64,000 nucleotides of DNA from Herbaspirillum autotrophicum (GTDB lineage: Bacteria > Pseudomonadota > Gammaproteobacteria > Burkholderiales > Burkholderiaceae_D), in assembly GCF_001189915.1 (NCBI RefSeq), contig NZ_LFLS01000025.1, positions 1 through 64,000 on the forward strand. The letters are read 5' to 3'. Shown piece by piece: positions 46,887-55,422 of the stretch. The notes beneath the pieces were generated by a model, which did not search any database, had not been told where the DNA came from, and saw only the letters and a list, made by a program, of their open reading frames with translations. A program made the translations under genes and the position numbers. Numbering within the stretch: position 1 is the stretch's first letter; every line of letters starts with the position of its first letter.

Positions 46887-48802
46887 CAGTCGTCGTCATT
46901 CAGCGGCTGAACCGCATCTGGGTCGTAGCCACGCACAGCGGTAGGCAGCGCAGAAGGCGTCGGGTTGCCGACCTTGGGCAACTCTATTGCCTTGCCCTTG
47001 CGAGCTTTCTCATGTTCAGTTCTACGTTGCTGTGCCCGTCGTGCCGCTTTAGTCTTTTCTGCGGCTTCTGCCTCCACCGCACGTTGTTCGTTGAGCAGAG
47101 CAAATACTGCCTTCTCGTTTTCGTGTGGAATGCCTTTTTCGTCGGCCCGCCGATGCGCTTCACGGAGCTCCCAGATGCTGACTGGCGGCAGACTAGTATC
47201 GCGGTAGGGAATGGCAAAATAGCGGCTGGCGATCTCATCGAAAAAATACAACTGACTGATGTCCCGTGGGTCACGGTGAAACAGGAATTTGCGGCGATGG
47301 CGCGGAAATTCAGGGTGAGGGGTATTGATCCACGGACGCAGCACATCGTGATAATAGTGGACGTCATCGATCAGTACGCCGTAATTCTGGACCGTACGTT
47401 CGATGAATGGCATGAAATCGATACGCAGCTTCTCCTCGTCCAGGCGTCGCGCCGGTAATCCGCGACCTGGTTTCCCCTTGGTGCCTAGCAATCCCTCTCG
47501 CCACTTGGTGAGCGGAGTGGTGCCGATGCCAGCGTGTACCTTGCGATGGTATCGCGCGAAAAACAGCACCAGCCATTTTTCCAACTCGCTGAAGGTCATG
47601 CATGCATTGCCTTCCGAGTCGTATACTCCTTTTTCGTCCGGTCCTGAAAATGTTGCACCCTTGACCGTTTTGAGTCCTTCCGACACGGTCCCCATTAGCC
47701 GCTCAATGTGCGCGCCGTAGCGTGGCTTCTTTACCGGGCGCAAATGAAGATCGATATCGTATTCGTTACAGGCTACCTTCAGCATATCGCCTCGAAATTC
47801 GCGCGCGTTATCCATGTGGAGTATGCCCATTACACCCCAGCACGGCCAATCCGCAGAAGTAACACCCAATCTGGTCATCCATTGTTCCTTCGGCATAATT
47901 GCATGGGAGATACACATGCCCGCTGACATGGCGGATGGTGCGTCGAGAGATAGATACATGCCCAGGCAAACGCGACTGTTTACGTCAATGGCCAGGGTGA
48001 TCCATGCCCTGCGAATCGATTTGCGATATACATCGTCCACGATAATGACTGGCAGTAGTGTGTGGTCGATTTGAACCAACGCCAGCGGCCAATCGGTATC
48101 CGGAATGACACCCTTGATTGGATCAAATTGATCATGCGCTGCCGCTTCACCTTTTCGACGGGCGATGCGCTCACGTCCATTGGTACGCTCAATACGCGCT
48201 CGAATGGTATTCAGCGCTGGCAATCGGAGTTGTGCATTGGAACATAGGCGTCTGATTTCTTCGACGGTCGATGCTATCGATGCGTTTTGCTCCGTATCGT
48301 GGAAATTTTCCAGACAATCCGCGATGATGGCTTCGACCTCGGGGGACAGCCTGCTTTGCCCCCTGCCGCCTCTAAGACCGGAGGTGGGTAATAGCGAGGA
48401 TAGTAATCCGGTCTGGCGAAACGCAGCGACCCATCGATAGATGGTTGGCCGGCTGACGCCTGCTGCGACCGCGATTTTGTCGGCTTTTCCTCCGGCGCGC
48501 TGGTGGGACGGTGCGGCGAGTAACGGTTCGATGTGACGACGACGCTCTTCAGCAATTTGCCAATCCGCATCTGATATTTCCCATAAATTGGGTTCCGTGC
48601 GCGATTGTGTAGACGGTAGAGATTCGATTTTCTTTGGAGGACCAATGTCGCCAATCTTCAGCAGCACCTTCTCGCCAGACGCCACTTCTTTAGCCAAGAC
48701 TAAGTTAATGTCTGCCAGTGCCAAAATGATGTACTCACGGCCGTTGTCGGAGACCGTCGCGCCTTCTTTAAGCCATAGCTGCGTAGGTTCTTTTTTGCTC
48801 AT
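46886..48802 (-). CDS. tnsB: TnsB/TniA-family DDE transposase
   Basis: A 638-residue RNase H-fold transposase that binds the end repeats and joins 3' ends to the target. An N-terminal HTH (ADKIAVAAGVSRPTIYRWVAAF) and linker precede the rve catalytic core. The triad is D246 (VQIDHTLLP), D331 (HMDNAREFR) and E367 (GAHIERLMG), a D-84-D-35-E arrangement. A basic C-terminal tail with KAARRAQQRR is expected to contact TnsC. Earlier in-frame starts exist, but the ATG at 48802 overlaps the tnsA stop as ATGA and is preferred. Confidence 0.95.
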   Translation of the reverse strand: MSKKEPTQLWLKEGATVSDNGREYIILALADINLVLAKEVASGEKVLLKIGDIGPPKKIESLPSTQSRTEPNLWEISDADWQIAEERRRHIEPLLAAPSHQRAGGKADKIAVAAGVSRPTIYRWVAAFRQTGLLSSLLPTSGLRGGRGQSRLSPEVEAIIADCLENFHDTEQNASIASTVEEIRRLCSNAQLRLPALNTIRARIERTNGRERIARRKGEAAAHDQFDPIKGVIPDTDWPLALVQIDHTLLPVIIVDDVYRKSIRRAWITLAIDVNSRVCLGMYLSLDAPSAMSAGMCISHAIMPKEQWMTRLGVTSADWPCWGVMGILHMDNAREFRGDMLKVACNEYDIDLHLRPVKKPRYGAHIERLMGTVSEGLKTVKGATFSGPDEKGVYDSEGNACMTFSELEKWLVLFFARYHRKVHAGIGTTPLTKWREGLLGTKGKPGRGLPARRLDEEKLRIDFMPFIERTVQNYGVLIDDVHYYHDVLRPWINTPHPEFPRHRRKFLFHRDPRDISQLYFFDEIASRYFAIPYRDTSLPPVSIWELREAHRRADEKGIPHENEKAVFALLNEQRAVEAEAAEKTKAARRAQQRRTEHEKARKGKAIELPKVGNPTPSALPTAVRGYDPDAVQPLNDDD

Positions 48803-49449
48803 GATGCAAGATGGACAAGAATATCGTCGTCGAATGCGACATCCAGATTGGTAATCAGTCGCCGCGTAAGTATCAGATTCCAGATGACGGGAAGCCAATA
48901 AAGCTTTTCGTCGTCGTTGGCGGCTATGCCTCGGAGTAAACTTTGTAACGTTGTACCACCATCTCTGTCTACCAATTGAATGACTTGCGCGTAGTCTTTA
49001 TTTGCTGGTTCGACGTTGCGGTACTCCCTCAAAAATTTGAGATTTGTCAAGCGCGGTGTGCGAATCTCCTTTTCTGTCGTTGTGCGAAATTCCCAGCCAC
49101 GCTCAGCGACATACTGATCTGCAGCTGCAAACTTCGGAGCATACTTCTCGGCGTTCCTCTTTAAATCGCTTGAGTGCTTGATTTCGGTAAGCAATGGTGG
49201 ACGGGTATGGCCGGTTTCCGAGTCCGCACGAAAATGTACCAGTACATCGGGTGTATATCCTCTGGCAATGCCAAGTATCGGAATGTTGACGGGTTGCTCC
49301 TCGAACCTTTCGACTTCGTCGTCGAAATCCAGAAGTAGCAGGTACTCTTTTTCCAATATAGATTCGAAGCCACCCATTTTTCCATTCTTCCGGCTGGCAA
49401 AACTTCCTGTCACGGACAGATGATTTTTTGGGATCTTACGAACTGGCAT
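48799..49449 (-). CDS. tnsA: TnsA heteromeric transposase endonuclease subunit
   Basis: A 216-residue endonuclease that cuts the 5' strands, making excision cut-and-paste. The nuclease domain has GGFESILEKEYLLLL (E29/E33), YTPDVLV (D68) and LLTEIKH (E89-I-K91), the E-D-xK set of the restriction-enzyme fold. A helical C-terminal domain that would contact TnsB follows. The ATG at 49449 has GGAAGG upstream and replaces a longer reading with 28 extra residues. It is 70 bp after the primase-helicase gene and overlaps tnsB. Confidence 0.94.
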   Translation of the reverse strand: MPVRKIPKNHLSVTGSFASRKNGKMGGFESILEKEYLLLLDFDDEVERFEEQPVNIPILGIARGYTPDVLVHFRADSETGHTRPPLLTEIKHSSDLKRNAEKYAPKFAAADQYVAERGWEFRTTTEKEIRTPRLTNLKFLREYRNVEPANKDYAQVIQLVDRDGGTTLQSLLRGIAANDDEKLYWLPVIWNLILTRRLITNLDVAFDDDILVHLAS

Positions 49450-49519
49450 AACAAATACCTTCCGTATAAAAAACCACTTTATTCGATATAACCATTGCGC
49501 AAAGTCGGCTGCGCAATTT

Positions 49520-51907
49520 TCATGCGCGTCCAAAGCTAAGCTGTTGCTGATCGACTTCTACCTTATATCCCATCGCTTTGTATCCACGCTGCCGTTTCTC
49601 CCACATCCGGGAGAGTTGCGGGTGATCCAATTCCGCGTAATCGTGAATCAAAATATCTGTCTTGTCTGCATGGTCACGATGTAAGCGGCCCGCATACTGT
49701 TGTAAGGTTCCCGCCCAGGAGATTGGGAGCGTCAATATCAACGTATCCAGCGGAGCATGGTCAAATCCTTCGCCGACCAACTGGGCGCTGGCCAATAATA
49801 TGTGTGGCGCGTCCGGCGGCAGTTCGGCCAACGCCTTGATAACTAATTGTCGTTCTTTTGCTTTCATACGGCCATGGAGCATAAAGCAGGGGTAATCGAC
49901 ATTTGTGAAATAGGCGTTTAACAAATCGAGATGTTCGGTACGCTTGGTCAAGAGCAATACTTTTCTCCCATCATTGAGTGCGCTAATTGCATCTGCAACA
50001 ATCCGTGCATTTCTGTCTCTGTCCTCGGCCAGGAGCCGGATGACCTCTTGAATGCTCGCATGTGGCGGGATAGTTGGCGTCGGGAGATGATGAACTCGTA
50101 CCGTCAGTTGTTCTGGAACATGTGCCGGTCGTTGCGCGACGTGTCTGACTGGGCCGCACTGCATGAACATGATAGGGTGATGGCCATTACTCCGAATCGG
50201 TGTTGCGCTGAGGCCAAGTACATAATGCGAATTGGCCTGTTTCAAAACACCTTCGAAAGTTTGCGCGGATAAATGGTGGGCTTCATCGACGATGATCTGC
50301 CCATATCGACCGAATAGTTCAGGCAGATCTTCCCGGCGTGCCAAGCTTTGGATAACGGCAATGTCTAGCAATCCGGTCGCTTTTTTCTTACCCGCGCCGA
50401 TCAACCCGATTTTTTGCTCATCGAGTACAACAAAAGTTCCAAGGCGTTCTTGCCATTGCCGCATGAGATCCGCGCGATGAACGATCACTAGTGTGCTGAC
50501 CTTCCTGCGAGCGATGATCGCTGCCGCAGTCACTGTTTTCCCGAATGCTGTCGGCGCGACCAACATGCCAAAATCGTGCGGCAGAACGGCCTCTAATGCC
50601 TCTTGCTGGTCTGGTCGTAATACACCTTGAAACGAGGCGTTTAAGACGCAGCCTTTTGAGCGAGCGTCATCCAGCCGCAAATCGATTTTGTTGGCGGTAA
50701 GTAGCGATCTGACATCGTTCATGCAGCCGCGCGGTAGTGCCATGTGCTTTGGATGATTTTCGGCACGACCGATGACGCGTGGTTTATCCCATGCGGACAT
50801 ACGCATGGCCTGTGCTTTGTAGAAATCGGGATTCTGGAATGCTGCTAACCGGACCAAGCGATTCATCAGCGTTTGCGGCAGCCCTGCCTTTTCGATGAAT
50901 ATCTGGCCGGCAATCGTGGCTATTACGGCTCTTGGCATAACGCCCGTAAGTTGGATATTGGGCTTGGCAGGTGCTATCCATGGCGTATCCGCATTCTCGT
51001 CTGGTACTTCGGCGTAAGCGATATCCAGAGGGTGCCGATCACCGACCAATTTGTTAAGTATCGCTTCGATATGCACTTGCGGAAGCGGCTTGATACTTTC
51101 CAAGAATATCCATTGATCGGGCAATGGCTGCAGATTGGCATCAACAAAAACGCTACGGCCAAGGTCGCGAGGGTGCTTTTGCAATGGTAACGCGATCAGA
51201 TTGCCAAAGCCGCCCTTTGGCATTGTGTCCTGATTGGGAAATAGCCGATCATACGATTCCAACTTCAGTTGCCGGGTACGAGCACAAGTTGCACTTATCA
51301 ATGCGGTGCCGAGCCGTCTGGCATCACGGGCCGGGGTTGGATTCGCAAAAAATAGCCACAAATGCGCACCCTCGCCGGACCGCGAAATCTCCAGCGCTGC
51401 CGGGAGGTCGTTTTCTATGCAGGTTTGCAGTACCGCCTTGGCGTCTTCGCGCCAATCTGCATCATCGAAATCGATGGCTAGGAAATAACAGCGGTCATCG
51501 GCAAGTAGAGGGTAAACACCGGCAGTAATTTTGCCTTTGAGGTGACTGGAGATGACCTCGTTGGTGACTGGCGCGAAGAGACTTTTCGTGCATTCGCTGC
51601 ACTTGATGACAGGTTTTTGGCATACGCCATTGCGCCACTCGTTGGCGCAGACAGGCGAATATCCTGGCTTACCTGTCTTTTTGCTTTCCCAGCGTACAGG
51701 GTAGACATCGTCTCTTCCATGAAAAAGGCGTCGGAAAAGCTTGATCTTCGCCTCCGGAGATAAGATGCTAGCGACGGTAGAGGGGGTATTGGCGGTTGCG
51801 TAAACTGTATTTAGTTGTGGAATCGCAATTCCGTGCTTGGAAATGAGTGCTCGGAGCATGTCATTTTCAGCCCGCAACCGAAAGAGTTCAGCATCGACCT
51901 TTGACAT
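49520..51907 (-). CDS. Archaeo-eukaryotic primase-SF2 helicase fusion (TOTE conflict-system type), first gene of the tns operon
   Basis: A 795-residue protein. A short N-terminal coiled coil (ELFRLRAENDMLRALI) is followed by LFRRLFHGRDDVYPVRW and a Cys pair (CSEC). The primase core has motif I FLAIDFDD (D146, D148, D149) and motif II SGEGAHLW (H182). The C-terminal half is an SF2 helicase with Walker A APTAFGKT (near 450-457), DEAH at VDEAHHLSAQ (about 540) and a late motif VI QYAGRLHRDH. This fusion is known from systems named TOTE. Location upstream of tnsA in the same direction, 100 bp from the end repeats, implies expression with the transposase, possibly repressed by TnsB. It may aid gap repair, defend the element, or regulate transposition. 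Confidence 0.88.
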   Translation of the reverse strand: MSKVDAELFRLRAENDMLRALISKHGIAIPQLNTVYATANTPSTVASILSPEAKIKLFRRLFHGRDDVYPVRWESKKTGKPGYSPVCANEWRNGVCQKPVIKCSECTKSLFAPVTNEVISSHLKGKITAGVYPLLADDRCYFLAIDFDDADWREDAKAVLQTCIENDLPAALEISRSGEGAHLWLFFANPTPARDARRLGTALISATCARTRQLKLESYDRLFPNQDTMPKGGFGNLIALPLQKHPRDLGRSVFVDANLQPLPDQWIFLESIKPLPQVHIEAILNKLVGDRHPLDIAYAEVPDENADTPWIAPAKPNIQLTGVMPRAVIATIAGQIFIEKAGLPQTLMNRLVRLAAFQNPDFYKAQAMRMSAWDKPRVIGRAENHPKHMALPRGCMNDVRSLLTANKIDLRLDDARSKGCVLNASFQGVLRPDQQEALEAVLPHDFGMLVAPTAFGKTVTAAAIIARRKVSTLVIVHRADLMRQWQERLGTFVVLDEQKIGLIGAGKKKATGLLDIAVIQSLARREDLPELFGRYGQIIVDEAHHLSAQTFEGVLKQANSHYVLGLSATPIRSNGHHPIMFMQCGPVRHVAQRPAHVPEQLTVRVHHLPTPTIPPHASIQEVIRLLAEDRDRNARIVADAISALNDGRKVLLLTKRTEHLDLLNAYFTNVDYPCFMLHGRMKAKERQLVIKALAELPPDAPHILLASAQLVGEGFDHAPLDTLILTLPISWAGTLQQYAGRLHRDHADKTDILIHDYAELDHPQLSRMWEKRQRGYKAMGYKVEVDQQQLSFGRA

Positions 51908-52003
51908 ACGAGGCTCGTTTTGCGAAGATAAGTTCGGCGATCCACCGGTAGTAACTGCATTGCCCCAATGGCCGCCTCCTAGAGTTGGTGCAACAAGCTT
52001 AGA

Positions 52004-52098
52004 ATTGTCTTAACAACTTCTGATATTTGTCTCACCAGCTTCTGGACAAATATACTTCAAAACAGCTAATTTGTCTCATGAGCTACTGATCGTTCACA
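52004..52098. repeat. Right (tns-proximal) transposon end with three spaced TnsB-type repeats
   Basis: Read on the plus strand, copies lie at 52004-52023, 52025-52045 (ATTTGTCTCACCAGCTTCTG) and 52069-52090, all pointing inward, before the terminal CGTTCACA. The outermost copy is spaced from the others. The copies share the core with the left end in inverse orientation. They overlap the likely promoter region of the primase-helicase/tns operon. Confidence 0.87.
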
Positions 52099-52103
52099 GC
52101 TGA
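52099..52103. repeat. Target-site duplication GCTGA, right copy
   Basis: GCTGA directly follows the terminal ACA of the transposon and equals the five bases before its left end. Joining the two copies restores an empty site in which the lipA stop is followed by TCAGATAAG. Confidence 0.92.
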
Positions 52104-52104
52104 T

Positions 52105-52146
52105 CAGATAAGTATATGCAATCAATGTAGTTGATTCGCTTATCTG
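52105..52146. promoter_or_regulatory. Nested inverted repeats upstream of the Rrf2 regulator
   Basis: Outer arms CAGATAAG (52105-52112) and CTTATCTG (52139-52146) enclose inner arms AATCAA (52120-52125) and TTGATT (52131-52136). All are perfect. The block ends 20 bp before the Rrf2 start, so it is a likely autoregulatory operator. It begins two bases outside the transposon's duplicated target. Confidence 0.65.
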
Positions 52147-52165
52147 TAAGGCGTATAACGACAGT

Positions 52166-52600
52166 ATGAAATCCAGTCGGTTTGCGGTGGCGGCACATAT
52201 TCTGGTCAGCGTCGAGTACGCGACCCGGGGTGGGGAGGTTTATTTCCCGTCCAGTGCCATTGCCACCAGCGTCAATACCAATCCCGCCTTTGTGCGCGAG
52301 TTGCTGTGCAAGCTCGGCAAGGCGGGGCTGGTGGTGACCAAGGAAGGCAAGGGCGGCGGCGTGCAACTGGCGCGGCCGGCGTCGGCAATCAATCTGGCGG
52401 ACGTCTATCAGGCAGTGGAAGACGGGCCGGTACTCAAACGCAACACCCGTTCGAAAGACCTTTGCTGTCCGGTCAGTTGCGGCATGGAAAAGGTGCTCGA
52501 TCCGGTCATGGCAGATGTTGAAGGGGCTGTGTTGAAAACCTTGCAGGGGCGCAAGCTATCCGATCTGGTCAACAAGATTGACCCCAGAGCCGGACACTAG
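52166..52600 (+). CDS. Rrf2 family transcriptional regulator
   Basis: A 144-residue winged-helix regulator. The N-terminus has SSRFAVAAHILVSVEYATRGG and a recognition helix in NTNPAFVRELLCKLGKAGLV with the wing EGKGGGVQLARP. The C-terminal cysteines (LCCPVSCGM) are positioned near the segment that binds an Fe-S cluster in NsrR/IscR, but the spacing is not canonical, so ligand binding is uncertain. Several relatives (YwnA-type) control nearby exporters, and an MFS gene follows 154 bp downstream. Confidence 0.88.
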   Translation: MKSSRFAVAAHILVSVEYATRGGEVYFPSSAIATSVNTNPAFVRELLCKLGKAGLVVTKEGKGGGVQLARPASAINLADVYQAVEDGPVLKRNTRSKDLCCPVSCGMEKVLDPVMADVEGAVLKTLQGRKLSDLVNKIDPRAGH

Positions 52601-52704
52601 GCGGCCATTTCTCAGCGACGGGTATTTTTGATCCAGGGATCCAGGGAGGGAATCGGGTCTTTTTTTATTTCTTAAACTGTATTCAAATTAATTACAGAAT
52701 AGAG

Positions 52705-52729
52705 CCGGCACCGCTGCAATCGGTGCCGG
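52705..52729 (+). other. Leader hairpin upstream of the MFS gene
   Basis: CCGGCACCG and CGGTGCCGG pair perfectly around a 7-base loop, 25 bp before the MFS ATG. An upstream T-rich stretch could belong to a promoter or terminator. It may be an attenuator; there is no direct proof. Confidence 0.4.
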
Positions 52730-52754
52730 TTGGCATCTACAACAGGAGTTTTAC

Positions 52755-54014
52755 ATGGAACAAAATCCGTCTGCATTCAACGCGTCAGGTGACAGCTTGG
52801 CCGAACTGCCGCTGGAAGGGGAAGATGAAGTCGTCTCCAGAGCTTCGCCGCTGCGTTCGTGGTTATCGGTCGTGTCGGTGGCGATTGGCGCGTTTGCATT
52901 TGTGACGACCGAATTTTTGCCGGTCGGTCTGCTGCCGCAAATTGCGTTGGACCTGAACGTGTCACAGGGAACCGCAGGATTGATGGTTACCATTCCCGGC
53001 ATCATCGCCGCCATTTCGGCGCCGGGCTTGATGCTCGGTGCCGGACGCATCAACCGGCGGCTGATCTTGCTGGTGTTGTCGGTATTGTTGCTGGCATCCA
53101 ATCTGGTTTCGGCATTTGCGCCCGGTTTCGGCATCATGCTGTTGGGACGCGCTTTACTGGGTGCGGCGCTCGGTGGTTTCTGGACACTGGCACTGGCCAC
53201 CTCAGGACGACTGGTGAAGCAGGAACATGCTGCCAAAGCCACCGCCATGATTTTGAGCGGCGTCACCTTTGCCACCGTGATCGGCGTACCACTCGGGACC
53301 TTCATCAGCGGGTTGTCATCATGGCGGGTTTCCTTCATGGCGACCGGCGCCCTGGCCGCATTCGCTTTGGCGGCACAGGTTTTGTTGTTGCCGTCGTTGC
53401 CGTCAAAAGCAGCGATTCGTTTCAGTGACATGCGCGCTTTGTTGGGTCGCTCCAATCCGCGCAAGAGTCTGTTGATGGTGGCACTGGTGTTCGGCGCGCA
53501 CTTTTCGTCGTACACCTATGTCGCGCCATTCCTGGCCGAAAGCGGCTTCAGTCTGTCGGCGATCACCACAGTGTTGCTGGGTTTCGGGTTTGTCGGCTTT
53601 GTTTCCAACCTGGCGATCTCGACGACCGTCACGCGTCACCTGCAAACTTCGCTGTTTTCGATTGTCGCGGTATTGATGGTTGCCTTGTTCTCGTTGCCGC
53701 TGCTGCATGCATCGGTGGCCGGCGTCACTGTCATGGTGTTGGCATGGGGTATCGCCTTCGGTGCCATTCCGCTGTGCCTGAGCATCTGGCTGCAATTGTC
53801 GTCGCCTGATTTGCCGGAAGCCGGATCGGCCCTGTTCGTCAGCATCGTTCAGGTTGCGATTGCGCTCGGTTCGTTCAGCGGCGGCGTGATCGTGGATGGC
53901 TTCGGTATCTCGGCCACGATCTGGCTCGGCAGCGTTCTGGCGCTGGCCGGTCTGGTGATGATTGCCAGTTTCGGCATGAACAACAAGAAGCTGCATGAAG
54001 TGTTGCAACATTGA
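52755..54014 (+). CDS. MFS transporter, DHA1/AraJ-like sugar-efflux type
   Basis: A 419-residue 12-TM major facilitator with a soluble N-terminal segment of about 35 residues. The first helix reads VAIGAFAFVTTEFLPVGLLPQIA, typical of YdhP/AraJ/SotB exporters, followed by the motif A region GRINRR and RALLGAALGGFWTLA. AACAGGAG lies just before the ATG. A hairpin sits in the leader. The Rrf2 gene upstream is co-oriented and could regulate it. The substrate may be a sugar, an amino acid or a drug. Confidence 0.85.
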   Translation: MEQNPSAFNASGDSLAELPLEGEDEVVSRASPLRSWLSVVSVAIGAFAFVTTEFLPVGLLPQIALDLNVSQGTAGLMVTIPGIIAAISAPGLMLGAGRINRRLILLVLSVLLLASNLVSAFAPGFGIMLLGRALLGAALGGFWTLALATSGRLVKQEHAAKATAMILSGVTFATVIGVPLGTFISGLSSWRVSFMATGALAAFALAAQVLLLPSLPSKAAIRFSDMRALLGRSNPRKSLLMVALVFGAHFSSYTYVAPFLAESGFSLSAITTVLLGFGFVGFVSNLAISTTVTRHLQTSLFSIVAVLMVALFSLPLLHASVAGVTVMVLAWGIAFGAIPLCLSIWLQLSSPDLPEAGSALFVSIVQVAIALGSFSGGVIVDGFGISATIWLGSVLALAGLVMIASFGMNNKKLHEVLQH

Positions 54015-54022
54015 GTGAAGAT

Positions 54023-54048
54023 GACGTGCAGTCGCTTGACTGCACGTC
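54023..54048 (+). terminator. Perfect 11-bp hairpin after the MFS gene
   Basis: GACGTGCAGTC and GACTGCACGTC enclose a 4-base loop 9 bases after the stop. No T-tract follows, so termination is probable but not certain. Confidence 0.5.
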
Positions 54049-54173
54049 AGGATGTCCGCGCATCAGACCCGTTGCGGCGTGCAGCAAAAAACAGATAAGT
54101 TAGCGTGGAAATATTCTTTTCCTCCGCATGCATGATCCGCTAGAGTCGCGCCTTTACTCTTTCCGCCACCATC

Positions 54174-55418
54174 ATGAATTCCGCTGCACGCTTTTTCCAC
54201 CTCGCCGACCGTTCGCGTCGTGCCTTGCAGCGGATCGCTGCCCTTGCATTAATGACGGCAACATTGAGCGGTTATGGCGCTGCCGCAGCCGCGGCAGATG
54301 TCATCCGCATCGGTGCGCCGCTGCCGGTCACCGGCGCGTTATCACCGGAAGGCACCAAGCTGCGTCAGGGTTACGATTTGTGGCTGGAGCAAGTCAATGC
54401 AGCCGGTGGCATCAAGGTCGGTGACAAACGTCGCAAGGTCGAACTGGTGTTCGGCGACTACCAATCGAATACACCGCGTGCCGTGCAATTGGCGGAAAAA
54501 CTGATCGCTGAAGACAAGGTCGATTTTCTGTTTTCGCCATTCGGTTCGGGCGCGACCAAGGCCGTCAGCTCCGTTGCTGAAAAATACGGCACACCGATGA
54601 TTGCCTCGTCGGCCTCGTCCTATGAAGTATTCAATCAAGGCTACAAGAATCTGTTCGGTATTTATACCGACAACAGCACCCTGACCGAACCGATTGCCAC
54701 GCTGGTCCGCGCCAAGGGACCGGAAATCCGGCGTGTCGCGATTCTGGCGCGCAATGATCTGTATCCGCTGTCGCTGGCAAATGAATTTGAGAAATCGGCC
54801 AAGAAGCGCGGCTTCGAAGTGGTCTATTTCGAACGCTACCAGATCGGCACGCTGGACCACGCTGCTGCCATCAGCCAGATTCGCAGCAGCAAACCGGACT
54901 GGATCATCGTCACCGGCTATATCAATGATCTGATTCTGGTGCGCAAGCAACTGGCGGATCAAAAAGTGAGCACGCCTGCACTGACCATGATCAATGGTCC
55001 GGCCTATTCGGAATGGGCCGCAGCTTCCGGCGACCTGGCAGAGAATGTCACGACGGCGAGCTGGTTCCATTCGGTACTGCGTTACAAGTCGACCGATATC
55101 TTCGGTTCCACTGAACGCTTCGTCAAATTGTTCCATGACAAATACAAGGTCGATCCGGACTTTACACAAGCTTCCGGTGCCGGCGTCGGCGTGCTGTTGC
55201 AACTGGCGATTGAACGCGCCGGCAGCATCGACCACGAAAAGGTCCGGGCGGCACTGCGCAAGGGTAACTTCGCCACCTTCTTCGGCCCGCTGAGTTTTGA
55301 TCCGACCGGCATCGCCAATTCCTACACACCACCGGTATTCCAGATTCAGAATCGCAAGGTAGCGGTGGTCTATCCACCGGAAGTCAAAACTGCCGATTTC
55401 CGTCTCGGCCTGCGTTAA
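54174..55418 (+). CDS. Branched-chain amino acid ABC transporter substrate-binding protein (LivK-type)
   Basis: A 414-residue periplasmic binding protein of the Peripla_BP_6 class. A signal peptide with a long Ala-rich segment ends at about residue 40. The mature protein starts DVIRIGAPLPVTGALSPEG, with VQLAEKLIAEDKVDFLFSPFGSG near residue 105. It heads a compact five-gene liv unit plus an isomerase-like gene. Such proteins bind branched-chain amino acids, amides or aromatic acids; the isomerase neighbour favours an aromatic or organic-acid ligand. This is inference. Confidence 0.9.
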   Translation: MNSAARFFHLADRSRRALQRIAALALMTATLSGYGAAAAAADVIRIGAPLPVTGALSPEGTKLRQGYDLWLEQVNAAGGIKVGDKRRKVELVFGDYQSNTPRAVQLAEKLIAEDKVDFLFSPFGSGATKAVSSVAEKYGTPMIASSASSYEVFNQGYKNLFGIYTDNSTLTEPIATLVRAKGPEIRRVAILARNDLYPLSLANEFEKSAKKRGFEVVYFERYQIGTLDHAAAISQIRSSKPDWIIVTGYINDLILVRKQLADQKVSTPALTMINGPAYSEWAAASGDLAENVTTASWFHSVLRYKSTDIFGSTERFVKLFHDKYKVDPDFTQASGAGVGVLLQLAIERAGSIDHEKVRAALRKGNFATFFGPLSFDPTGIANSYTPPVFQIQNRKVAVVYPPEVKTADFRLGLR

Positions 55419-55422
55419 GCAT

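Larger units (their letters stand above)
33988..52098. mobile_element. Complete Tn7-like transposon (TOTE primase-helicase + tnsABC-tniQ) with defence-type cargo, inserted at the lipA stop codon
   Basis: Both ends are readable. The left end starts TGTTGACGATTAGTAG and the right end, read inward on the minus strand, starts TGTGAACGATCAGTAG; 18 of the first 24 bases agree, with TGT/ACA tips. About 20-bp repeats follow inside each end, as expected for TnsB binding. GCTGA is duplicated on both sides. The length is 18,111 bp. The minus-strand operon encodes a primase-helicase, TnsA, TnsB, TnsC and TniQ. TnsA presence implies cut-and-paste transposition. Cargo includes a probable TnsE-like protein, a DEDDh exonuclease, ietAS, an inactivated recombinase, a GNAT-PIN/ASCH pair and a nuclease remnant. 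All core genes are intact, so the element may be active. No CRISPR or cas gene was seen, so it is not a CAST. Confidence 0.94.

Noticed and set aside
51979-52001. A further repeat in opposite orientation at the right end
   Set aside because: Partial similarity to the TnsB-type core, but inverted relative to the others and weak; not counted.
33988-52098. CRISPR-associated transposon (CAST)
   Set aside because: TniQ and TnsC of short type raised the idea, but no repeat-spacer array and no cas gene were found anywhere in the element.
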